Source: an uncultured Nitrospinaceae bacterium | Lineage (GTDB): Bacteria > Nitrospinota > Nitrospinia > Nitrospinales > VA-1 | DNA: 10,427 nucleotides | Assembly (NCBI GenBank): GCA_905182935.1 | Contig: CAJJDL010000201.1 | Location: 1-10,427, forward strand | Direction of reading: 5' to 3' | Shown here: piece by piece, positions 1-6,286 of the stretch | Position numbering within the stretch: the stretch's first letter is position 1 | Layout of the letters: every line of letters begins with the position of its first letter | Notes under the pieces: model-generated | The model's input: the letters and a program-made list of their open reading frames with translations, nothing else | Database searches by the model: none | What the model was told of the DNA's origin: nothing | Made by a program: the position numbers and the translations under genes

Positions 1-301
1 TAATAAAACCTTTTTCATATGATTATAATTTATATATATAGGTGAAAAAAGTAAGCTAGCGATCTTTTAAGCATAACTGCTATGAATACATATATTAGAC
101 ATCAAAGAACAAATAAACGCAAAAAAAACCGACGAGCTCTGAATAAAATTTATTATTTTTAATGCGATTTCATTCAACTTAGTGATAAAATAACTCAATT
201 CTTCATACTTTAAAGTTTTCTGTAACAGGTTAAATAATAATTTGTTTCTTAAATCTTAAGAAAACTAAGCAAACCCAAGCTCTAGGAGATTACTTAACAT
301 C
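1..301. other. Gene-free AT-rich leader region
   Basis: I find no convincing gene here. Forward frames entering from the left edge stop by about base 41. Bases 82-162 could encode a very basic 26-residue peptide (MNTYIRHQRT...), but it lacks a clear ribosome binding site. On the minus strand, bases 18 down to 1 would read MKKVLL, so a divergent gene could begin here and leave the window, but six codons are not enough to call it. The stretch is dominated by A/T runs and holds one strong dyad at 245-263. A promoter for the gene at 302 is expected here, but no hexamer pair stands out. Confidence 0.5.
245..263. promoter_or_regulatory. 8-bp perfect inverted repeat upstream of the 302 gene
   Basis: TTTCTTAA, the spacer ATC, then TTAAGAAA form a perfect 8-bp dyad that ends 38 bases before the ATG at 302. 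It could be an operator or a 5'-UTR hairpin for the two-gene unit that follows. It has no GC-rich stem or downstream T-run, so an intrinsic terminator is unlikely. Its function is unknown. Confidence 0.4.
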
Positions 302-796
302 ATGTCCTCTCAGCAACCTAGTAAAGAAATAATAGCTAAAATAATGCTAGATGAAGCAAACCTCACATTCTGTGAATCGTCGGAACGTAAAGATGCTCCT
401 GGCGAGAGAAACCTAGAAGGTTCAGCCTGGGATGAGGGAAAAATGGATGGGGAATTTGACCTAGAAGATTACCAACGTATCTTAGAGCTACAGATGGAGG
501 CAGTCTGTATTTGTGATAAACAACCTGAACTAGAACAAAAAACCGCCGATATATTTCAAACTGTTACACAAGAAAATGCAGACGATGTTATGGAACAAAT
601 AAAACAAGAACCCGAAGTACTTAGTTTAGCTCGTATTGCCGTAACTATTTTCATGCTTCGCTTTCCATCAGTTCAATCATTTGTTAATAAGGGACACCCC
701 TTGGTTCTCGCAACAGACGAATACATGCTGGAAAATTCCAATGCGCAAAACTGGCATGACTATAAATTCATCGCCGAAGAATTTGGATGGAAATAA
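302..796 (+). CDS. Hypothetical acidic protein, 164 aa, partner of the downstream ferredoxin
   Basis: I do not recognise this protein. It starts at ATG 302 behind AGGAG at 284-288, a real Shine-Dalgarno sequence but with a long 13-base spacing, and has no closer in-frame start. It has no signal peptide, no clear membrane segment and no repeats. Residues 1-55 are acidic and polar and look partly disordered. Residues 55-130 look mainly helical, with a moderately hydrophobic stretch around 105-120 (VLSLARIAVTIFMLRF). The C-terminus is aromatic (NWHDYKFIAEEFGWK). Three cysteines lie at 24, 69 and 71, the last two as a CIC pair, which is too few for a standard Fe-S motif. The four-cluster ferredoxin gene starts 47 bases downstream on the same strand. 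Co-transcription is likely, so a role as assembly factor or subunit of that redox protein is possible. This is context only, not homology. Confidence 0.75.
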   Translation: MSSQQPSKEIIAKIMLDEANLTFCESSERKDAPGERNLEGSAWDEGKMDGEFDLEDYQRILELQMEAVCICDKQPELEQKTADIFQTVTQENADDVMEQIKQEPEVLSLARIAVTIFMLRFPSVQSFVNKGHPLVLATDEYMLENSNAQNWHDYKFIAEEFGWK

Positions 797-843
797 ATTA
801 CTCAATTCGCTTGCAAATCTCAAATAGGCTCGCTAATTAAGTC

Positions 844-2184
844 ATGGACTTTCGGTATCGCCTAGCAAAAAAAACATTTAAAAATAAAAAAATCCCCCAA
901 AAGCGTGCAACAGGGATGGATGTCATTAGCCATGATCAGCGTGGAGACGATTCTTCGCCTGAGGTCAATCTACTGAGCCTTGACAAGCAAACCATCACAC
1001 CAAAACCTAAACCTCAAGAAGAAGAAAAAGAAGTATCCAGGCGTGATCTCTTTTCCTTTGGAGGTTTTATGAAATCCGCTGCTGAAATCGATGTAAAACC
1101 AATTGAAGAAACTGACGAAGAAGAACTTGAAAATTCATTAGTAATAGATGAAACCCTTGATAAGCCTATCACCGATTTAAAAACGGATGGTCCATTAGTT
1201 GAAAAAAAAGGTTTTTTTAAACGCCTTATTTCCCGTTTTCGCCCTGATTCTGGATCAGATCTAAAAGAATCTGCTTCTACTAATCCAATAAAACCTGAAT
1301 TAACAAATTCTGAAAGTGATGACCTTTCAAGCACTGTCCTCTCTGAAGAATCTAATAAAAATATAAAAACAAATAATAAAACTTCAGAAGAAATAGCGGA
1401 TCTTGAGATTTCTGAAGAAGAGGAAGATGATGACCCTGAATATGATCGCCGTGGACTAATCAAGCAAGGTATGCATTTTTTTGCCAAACCCGCTGTTCAA
1501 TCAGTTCAAGATAAAGTCGATAAAGTTAACGCGGCAGTTGATAAATTCACTAAAAGAGTCCCACTTCTTCGCCCACCCGGTGCGATTACCGAAAGGCAGT
1601 TCCTACAAGACTGTACTCGTTGTGATAAATGTATTCACGCTTGCCCAAAAGATGCGATAGTCAAAGCACCTAAAAAATTTGGGTTTCTTGTAATGGGGAC
1701 ACCTTACATTGATCCCATTAAAAATCCCTGTGTTATGTGCGATGACTTACCGTGCATCTCGGCCTGTCCCGATGGCGCATTATTGCCTGTCGATAGCCCG
1801 AGTGACGTCAATATGGGGTATGTCATACTTGATAAAAAGAAATGTCAAGCCTACGGGGATACTTTCTGTCAGCAATGTATTATCGACTGCCCAATTCCTG
1901 GCGCAATCACTCAAAATAAAGACCAACAACCAATTTTTCATAAAAATATATGCACAGGGTGCGGTGTTTGCGTAAGGTCCTGTAGCACAGTTAATATTCC
2001 GGTAGCACTTAAAGTCAAACCCCTCATGGTGATCGAACAGCAAATCCGAAAAAAGCAAATGGAAGAAGAACAAATAAGATATGAAGCTGAGAAAAAAATA
2101 CTAGAACAAAAAGCCATAGAGGACGAGCTGCTTGCCCAAAATATAGAAACAAAGACATCAGAAAGTGATATCGAAAACTCATAA
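844..2184 (+). CDS. MauM/NapG-like polyferredoxin (four [4Fe-4S] motifs) with long acidic N-terminal extension
   Basis: The C-terminal half is a four-cluster ferredoxin. Cysteines 257/260/263/267 (CxxCxxCxxxCP), 296/299/304/308 (CxxCx4CxxxCP), 334/342/345/349 (Cx7CxxCxxxCP) and 370/373/376/380 (CxxCxxCxxxC) can each bind a [4Fe-4S] cluster. The order, the lead-in LLRPPGAITERQFL (241-254) and the GTPYIDP segment match the MauM/NapG family, whose members pass electrons between quinol and periplasmic oxidoreductases. Residues 201-240 resemble that family's usual N-terminus. Residues 1-200 are extra: acidic, Ser/Glu/Asp-rich and probably disordered, ending in EEEEDDD. SRRDLF at 65-70 resembles a Tat twin-arginine motif, but it is internal and has no hydrophobic stretch after it, so export is doubtful. 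The C-terminal 45 residues are a charged, probably coiled helix. No NapH/MauN-like membrane gene is adjacent. The fold is confident; the partner and pathway are unknown. Confidence 0.85.
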   Translation: MDFRYRLAKKTFKNKKIPQKRATGMDVISHDQRGDDSSPEVNLLSLDKQTITPKPKPQEEEKEVSRRDLFSFGGFMKSAAEIDVKPIEETDEEELENSLVIDETLDKPITDLKTDGPLVEKKGFFKRLISRFRPDSGSDLKESASTNPIKPELTNSESDDLSSTVLSEESNKNIKTNNKTSEEIADLEISEEEEDDDPEYDRRGLIKQGMHFFAKPAVQSVQDKVDKVNAAVDKFTKRVPLLRPPGAITERQFLQDCTRCDKCIHACPKDAIVKAPKKFGFLVMGTPYIDPIKNPCVMCDDLPCISACPDGALLPVDSPSDVNMGYVILDKKKCQAYGDTFCQQCIIDCPIPGAITQNKDQQPIFHKNICTGCGVCVRSCSTVNIPVALKVKPLMVIEQQIRKKQMEEEQIRYEAEKKILEQKAIEDELLAQNIETKTSESDIENS

Positions 2185-2499
2185 TCTATAGGTTCTAGGC
2201 TTAAACCACACCTCCTAGGTCAATTAAACCAATAAATCATGTGTCTCCTATGAAACTGCTATTTGCTTGTAGGGCGCAAGTAAATAAAGGCAAGAAGCTA
2301 AAATATATTTCTCATAACTATCTAGTTACAAACTTAGAGCCATTTGTTAAGAATTAGTTTTTAACTATCCTCCCAGAGTAATAACTTTTTTACCATTGAA
2401 TTTCGACCCATCTAAATTTTCGGGGTATTATCATCAACATGACCTCAGCAGATTAGACTTACGTCAAATCCAATTATTTTTGGCTTAAATTTCATTTCA

Positions 2500-2516
2500 A
2501 ACACTATCAAAGTGTT
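2500..2516. promoter_or_regulatory. Inverted repeat just upstream of the aspS promoter
   Basis: AACACT, five spacer bases ATCAA, then AGTGTT form a perfect 6-bp dyad whose right edge lies 5 bases before the candidate -35 box of aspS. The position suits an activator or repressor site. A chance occurrence in AT-rich DNA cannot be excluded. Confidence 0.3.
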
Positions 2517-2521
2517 ATCTC

Positions 2522-2550
2522 TTGCAAATCCCCCTAATTTTCAGTATGTT
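2522..2550 (+). promoter_or_regulatory. Candidate sigma70-type promoter for aspS
   Basis: TTGCAA at 2522-2527 and TATGTT at 2545-2550 are separated by the standard 17 bases. Each differs from consensus at two positions. Transcription would start near 2557, giving a leader of about 40 bases before the aspS ATG. Confidence 0.4.
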
Positions 2551-2598
2551 AATGGGTCTTTTAACAATCTTACAACTTTTATTTAATCTGGATAGAAA

Positions 2599-4365
2599 AT
2601 GCAAGAACGCACTCACACTTGTGGAGAATTAACAGCAAAAAATATAGATGAGGTAGTCACTCTTTATGGATGGATTCATACTCGAAGAGACCATGGTGGC
2701 CTTATCTTCATTGATCTTTGGGATAAATATGGGCTTACACAAGTAGTCCTCAATCCTCAAATAGACCAATTGGCCCATCAGGAGGCACATTCATTACGTG
2801 GCAATTTTGTAATTTCGGTTCGCGGTAAAGTAAGATCAAGACCAGAAGACATGATCAATCCGAAGCTTAAGACTGGAGAGATTGAAGTTTTTATTGAACA
2901 ACTCGAAATCTTAAACCCATCAAATACTCCACCATTTACAGGCTGGGAACATCAGGAAGTTGGTGAAGCTACCCGACTGAAACATCGATACCTTGACTTA
3001 AGAAGTAATGAGCTCCAAAAAAACCTTGAATTACGCTACCAGATAACTCGAGTTGCAAGGGATGTTCTTGATAAGGCTAAGTTTATTGAAATAGAAACAC
3101 CTATTCTAACCAAGAGTACCCCTGAAGGTGCTCGTGACTATCTAGTTCCAAGCCGCCTTAATCCTCAGAAATTTTATGCATTACCTCAGTCGCCACAACT
3201 TTTCAAACAAATCTTAATGGTATCGGGAATGGATCGATACTTTCAGATTGTAAAATGCTTCCGAGACGAGGATCTACGACTGGACCGACAACCAGAGTTC
3301 ACACAAATTGACATGGAAATGTCTTTTGTTAACGAGAAACAAATTTTTGCTCTGGTTGAGGACATGATCGCTTCTATCTACAAGCAAACACTAGATATAA
3401 GAATCGAAACTCCTTTTGCAATATTAAAGTACCAGGATGCAATCAATCGGTTTGGTTCAGATAAACCAGACTTGCGATTTGGACTCGAATTGGTGGATGT
3501 AAGCGAGGTGGTAAGAGGTGCCGGCTTCAAGGTATTTGCACAAGCACTTGACGACGGAGGACAAGTCAAAGCAATTAACATCAAAAACAGTGCCGACTCT
3601 CTTTCCCGCAAAGCATTGGATGACCTTACCGAGGTTGCGAAAACTTATGGGGCAAAAGGAATGGCTTGGATCAAGATTCAACAAAATGAATTACAGTCGC
3701 CTATCATTAAGTTTTTTGAAAAAGAAATATTGGACAAACTTATTAAAACGGTAAAGGGGGAACCTGGCGACACCATTGTATTTTCTGCCGACAACCCAAA
3801 AATTGTAGCAGATTCTCTTGCTAACGTAAGGTTAAGCGCTGCAAAGCTTCTAAATTTAATAGAAGACAATCTAATTAAATTGGTATGGGTCACCGAATTT
3901 CCGTTAGTAGAATACAACGAAGAACAGAACCGTAATACAGCAATGCATCATCCATTCACAGCTCCATTAGAAGAAGATCTGGAAAAATTCGAATCAAACC
4001 CAAACGAAATGAGAGCACGAGCTTACGATCTAGTTCTTAATGGAAATGAAATTGGTGGCGGAAGCGTCCGTATTCACCGAAGAGACATACAGCAAAAAAT
4101 GTTTAAACTACTTGGTATTGAAAAAGAAGAAGCAGAGCTGAAGTTTGGTTTCCTTTTAGATGCGCTTCAGTATGGTGCACCACCTCATGCAGGAATAGCC
4201 TTTGGATTGGACCGCATTGCGATGCTATTGGCAGGAGCACCATCAATCCGAGAAGTCATCGCCTTTCCAAAAACACAGAAAGCTACATGTCTTATGACAC
4301 AGGCGCCTTCTGAAATAGATTCAAAGCAACTCAAAGAATTAGCTCTAAAGTACGACCTCTCGTAA
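2599..4365 (+). CDS. aspS: Aspartyl-tRNA synthetase (bacterial type, possibly non-discriminating)
   Basis: This class II synthetase charges tRNA-Asp with aspartate in the cytoplasm. At 588 residues it has the usual bacterial length. Residues 1-105 form the anticodon-binding OB domain (GWIHTRRDHGGLIFIDL). The catalytic core carries QSPQLFKQ near 197-204, motif 2 (FRDEDLRLDRQPEFTQ, 221-236) and motif 3 (GIAFGLDRIAMLLAG, 532-546). The GAD-type insertion occupies roughly 295-415, preceded by FGSDKPDLRFG. The conserved HPFTAP segment is present, and the catalytic motifs show no loss. His32 after RRD is the residue type found in non-discriminating bacterial AspRS, which also charge tRNA-Asn for later amidation by GatCAB; discriminating enzymes such as that of E. 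coli have Leu there. The start ATG has only a weak GGATAG upstream, but the product begins like its family. It is transcribed alone and faces a convergent gene 35 bases downstream. Confidence 0.97.
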   Translation: MQERTHTCGELTAKNIDEVVTLYGWIHTRRDHGGLIFIDLWDKYGLTQVVLNPQIDQLAHQEAHSLRGNFVISVRGKVRSRPEDMINPKLKTGEIEVFIEQLEILNPSNTPPFTGWEHQEVGEATRLKHRYLDLRSNELQKNLELRYQITRVARDVLDKAKFIEIETPILTKSTPEGARDYLVPSRLNPQKFYALPQSPQLFKQILMVSGMDRYFQIVKCFRDEDLRLDRQPEFTQIDMEMSFVNEKQIFALVEDMIASIYKQTLDIRIETPFAILKYQDAINRFGSDKPDLRFGLELVDVSEVVRGAGFKVFAQALDDGGQVKAINIKNSADSLSRKALDDLTEVAKTYGAKGMAWIKIQQNELQSPIIKFFEKEILDKLIKTVKGEPGDTIVFSADNPKIVADSLANVRLSAAKLLNLIEDNLIKLVWVTEFPLVEYNEEQNRNTAMHHPFTAPLEEDLEKFESNPNEMRARAYDLVLNGNEIGGGSVRIHRRDIQQKMFKLLGIEKEEAELKFGFLLDALQYGAPPHAGIAFGLDRIAMLLAGAPSIREVIAFPKTQKATCLMTQAPSEIDSKQLKELALKYDLS

Positions 4366-4400
4366 TTCATTAATCCCGCGCAAGAAAAAAACAGTCTTAT

Positions 4401-5339
4401 TCATATACTTTTAATTCTTCCTGCTAATTCTTTCACAAATAGTTCGAGATACTGAGGAGACACAGCCGAGATATGAGGTGTAATAAGAACATTATCGAGT
4501 TGCCATAATCGAGAGTTTTCTGAAAGAGGCTCGGCAGCAAAAACATCTAGGTATGCCCCAGCTAGTTTCCCACCTTGAAGCAAAGCAACCAAGTCGTTCT
4601 CTTGGTAAACATTGCCCCGACCTATATTATAAAGATAACAGCTTGAAGGTAGTTCGCATAATAACTCGTGAGTTAGAAGACCTTCTGTTTTTTCTCCACC
4701 AGGTAGTGTAAGAATTAGGTGGTCGGTTGTGCCTAGAACTTCAGAAATATTATCAGGTCCAACAATACTATCACCTTCAGTAAAATAATCTGGGATTTTA
4801 GCACTAGTTCTTTTAATTCCCGTAATAGTACAACCGTAAGGTTTTAGAAATTTTCCCAAACACTGACCTATTGCACCGAACCCAAAAATAGTCACCCTGC
4901 TTGCTTGAAGCGAACCCAAACATTCAGAAATTTTCACGCGCGCCCATTTTCTCTGAGATTGCATTTTTTTCGAGTACTGAAATGCCTTTAAAAAATAAAA
5001 AACTGCACCAATTATACTTTCAGCAATCATCGGACCATGAAATGCCCCATACCATATCTTAATTCTACTATCGCCTAAATCAATCCAGTCTTTTCCTGCA
5101 GCTGGTGTTGCAATAAGTTTTAGATTATTCGCTTTTTCAAGCCACTTTTGTTTAAAAAACCACACAACGACCCTCTCTGCTTCTGGTAATTGATCTAAAA
5201 ATTCTTTTGTGTTTTGACAGACGGTCACCTTTAACCCAGGAACTAACTCCTCTAATAGATCCCTATGAAATGGCAAAAAATTCCATGCCTTCACATGTGA
5301 ATGGCTTAAATAGACCAACATTTTCTTTTTTACACCCAT
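4401..5339 (-). CDS. D-isomer-specific 2-hydroxyacid dehydrogenase, NAD(P)-dependent
   Basis: This gene belongs to the family that reversibly reduces 2-oxoacids such as glyoxylate or hydroxypyruvate to D-2-hydroxyacids. Numbered from the longest start (ATG 5378, 325 residues), the Rossmann motif GFGAIG is at 166-171 and the catalytic triad is Arg254 (NIGRG), Glu283 (AAEP) and His302 (TPHIS). HGPMIAES (114-121) is the usual family segment before the nucleotide domain. After the second beta strand the sequence reads TGIKRT with no acidic residue, which favours NADPH over NADH. I place the start at ATG 5339 (codon 14), where AAAGG lies 4 bases upstream; ATG 5378 has no Shine-Dalgarno sequence and adds 13 residues unlike the family. 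It is the only minus-strand gene here, divergent from sdhC and convergent with aspS. Exact substrate cannot be assigned; a GhrA/hydroxypyruvate-reductase-like role is one possibility. Confidence 0.92.
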   Translation of the reverse strand: MGVKKKMLVYLSHSHVKAWNFLPFHRDLLEELVPGLKVTVCQNTKEFLDQLPEAERVVVWFFKQKWLEKANNLKLIATPAAGKDWIDLGDSRIKIWYGAFHGPMIAESIIGAVFYFLKAFQYSKKMQSQRKWARVKISECLGSLQASRVTIFGFGAIGQCLGKFLKPYGCTITGIKRTSAKIPDYFTEGDSIVGPDNISEVLGTTDHLILTLPGGEKTEGLLTHELLCELPSSCYLYNIGRGNVYQENDLVALLQGGKLAGAYLDVFAAEPLSENSRLWQLDNVLITPHISAVSPQYLELFVKELAGRIKSI

Positions 5340-5396
5340 AGAGCCTTTAAACCTTATTATTTCATATCGCTCAAACATAAAAAAACTTCACTAACG

Positions 5397-5414
5397 TTGT
5401 AAACCTGTTTACTT
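5397..5414. promoter_or_regulatory. Dyad operator candidate (Rex-like) in the divergent spacer
   Basis: TTGTAAACCTGTTTACTT contains the perfect 6-bp dyad GTAAAC-CT-GTTTAC (5399-5412). It overlaps the -35 region of a candidate promoter reading toward sdhC and lies 58 bases upstream of the preferred dehydrogenase start. The left half resembles a half-site of the Rex operator (TTGTGAAnnnnTTCACAA); the right half matches less well. Rex senses NADH/NAD+ and often controls respiratory genes, which would suit sdhCAB, but the assignment is speculative and another repressor family could bind this dyad. Confidence 0.35.
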
Positions 5415-5425
5415 AGTTTATGCCA

Positions 5426-5434
5426 TGTTATACT
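5426..5434 (+). promoter_or_regulatory. Candidate extended -10 promoter for sdhCAB
   Basis: TGTTATACT is a TGn-TATACT extended -10 element. TGTTTA (5406-5411), 17 bases upstream, is a weak -35. Transcription would start near 5441, giving a leader of about 160 bases. A second possible -10, a perfect TATAAT, lies at 5505-5510 but lacks a good -35. Confidence 0.4.
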
Positions 5435-5580
5435 TTCAACTATAAATACTAAATCCGAGTTTTTAAATAAGCCCGCTAATCTCAGAGTTCGAGCAAAATT
5501 TTTATATAATTTAAAGACTTACCCTAAATAAAAGGTATCCATTTTACGGAGAACTATTTTTCACGCCAACTCGTTTGAAG

Positions 5581-5597
5581 AGTAAGAGGCTCTTACT
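5581..5597 (+). promoter_or_regulatory. Hairpin overlapping the sdhC ribosome binding site
   Basis: AGTAAGAGGCTCTTACT is a perfect 8-bp dyad around a single central G, ending 6 bases before the sdhC ATG. As RNA it can fold to a 7-bp stem with a GGC loop. The only Shine-Dalgarno-like bases (AAGAGG, 5584-5589) sit in its 5' arm and loop, so folding would hide them or bring an upstream GAAGAG closer to the start. A similar hairpin precedes the gene at 10118. Confidence 0.5.
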
Positions 5598-5603
5598 AAT
5601 TTT

Positions 5604-6281
5604 ATGGATAAAAAGACAACCGATCAAATACACTACCTTATATTAAAGACACACTCTTTGACAGGAGTCATCCCGGTAGGTGCGTTTCTGGTTCTTCACT
5701 TTTCCATTAACTCTCTGCGCACAGTAGGTGTTTGGCCTTACCAAATAAGCATAGACATTATTAACAATCTTCCATTCCTCATATGGATTGAAGCTGGATT
5801 CATAATTGCTCCACTGATGTTCCACTCACTGGTTGGTTTTTATATATATTTTTCTGGAAGATCAAATCCCTTTCGATACAACTATCCACACAACTGGATG
5901 TATACCCTACAAAGACTCTCTGGGGCAGTTGTTTTTGCGTTTTTGATCTATCATTTAGCGACAACAGTAGTCCCCAAACTTTGGTATGGAAATACTCAGT
6001 TCGAAGCTGCTCCATACTTGATTTATGTAATGAACCAGGAATTTAAATCCTGGGATGGACGCATTATTTATGCGATTGGTATTGTAGCTGCAACCTTTCA
6101 TTTTTCTAGCGGATTATGGGGTTTCTGCATTTCATGGGGGATTCTAATAGGTCGTCGGGCGCAAACAAACGCAGGCTATATTTTTGCATTATTTGGGTTA
6201 GTGCTTACAGTAATGGGTCTTTCGACCGTTGTCGAATTTTCACTCCATCCCGTCGGGGTTGAAGCGACGGAACCAGGATAA
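5604..6281 (+). CDS. sdhC: Succinate dehydrogenase cytochrome b558 subunit (type B, di-heme)
   Basis: This is the membrane anchor of succinate:quinone oxidoreductase. It holds two hemes b and passes electrons from the Fe-S subunit to quinone. Its 225 residues contain about five hydrophobic segments, near 20-38, 58-82, 105-127, 155-182 and 190-212. Histidines 32, 74, 117 and 166 lie inside or at the ends of these segments. Their spacing (42, 43, 49) parallels the four heme ligands of the Bacillus subtilis protein, which supports a di-heme type-B enzyme. QRLSG before the third segment is typical. No sdhD is present, as expected for type B. Start ATG 5604 follows an unusual hairpin that contains the Shine-Dalgarno-like bases. 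It is the first gene of sdhCAB, with sdhA only 5 bases downstream. Confidence 0.93.
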   Translation: MDKKTTDQIHYLILKTHSLTGVIPVGAFLVLHFSINSLRTVGVWPYQISIDIINNLPFLIWIEAGFIIAPLMFHSLVGFYIYFSGRSNPFRYNYPHNWMYTLQRLSGAVVFAFLIYHLATTVVPKLWYGNTQFEAAPYLIYVMNQEFKSWDGRIIYAIGIVAATFHFSSGLWGFCISWGILIGRRAQTNAGYIFALFGLVLTVMGLSTVVEFSLHPVGVEATEPG

Positions 6282-6286
6282 AAAAA

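Larger units (their letters stand above)
2185..2598. other. 414-base gene-free spacer before aspS
   Basis: No gene is supported. The longest notable reading is a 35-residue peptide from ATG 2250 (MKLLFACRAQ...), which lacks a ribosome binding site and family resemblance. There is no tRNA-like fold and no hairpin followed by a T-run, so termination of the upstream unit is not visible. The right end carries a 6-bp dyad (2500-2516) and a plausible sigma70-type promoter (2522-2550) for aspS. The size of the gap leaves room for an undetected small RNA, but I see no positive evidence of one. Confidence 0.5.

Noticed and set aside
1..18. Possible minus-strand gene start (MKKVLL) leaving the left edge
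   Set aside because: Only six codons are visible and no Shine-Dalgarno sequence precedes it; it needs sequence to the left.
82..162. Very basic 26-residue peptide frame (MNTYIRHQRT...)
   Set aside because: No clear ribosome binding site or recognisable family; lysine-rich readings are expected in A-rich DNA.
844..1050. Tat signal peptide from SRRDLF in the ferredoxin
   Set aside because: The motif is at residue 65, is not followed by a hydrophobic region, and is embedded in charged sequence.
1014..1487. 157-codon minus-strand frame opposite the ferredoxin gene
   Set aside because: It is a Ser/Arg-rich antisense reading of the acidic low-complexity coding region, with no family resemblance; the plus-strand protein has clear motifs.
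2250..2357. 35-residue frame in the spacer before aspS
   Set aside because: No ribosome binding site, no domain and no neighbour logic.
4351..4400. Terminator between convergent aspS and the dehydrogenase gene
   Set aside because: TACGA-cctc-TCGTA (4351-4364) spans the aspS stop, but the stem is only 5 bp and no T-run follows. The T-run seen on the minus strand has no stem before it.
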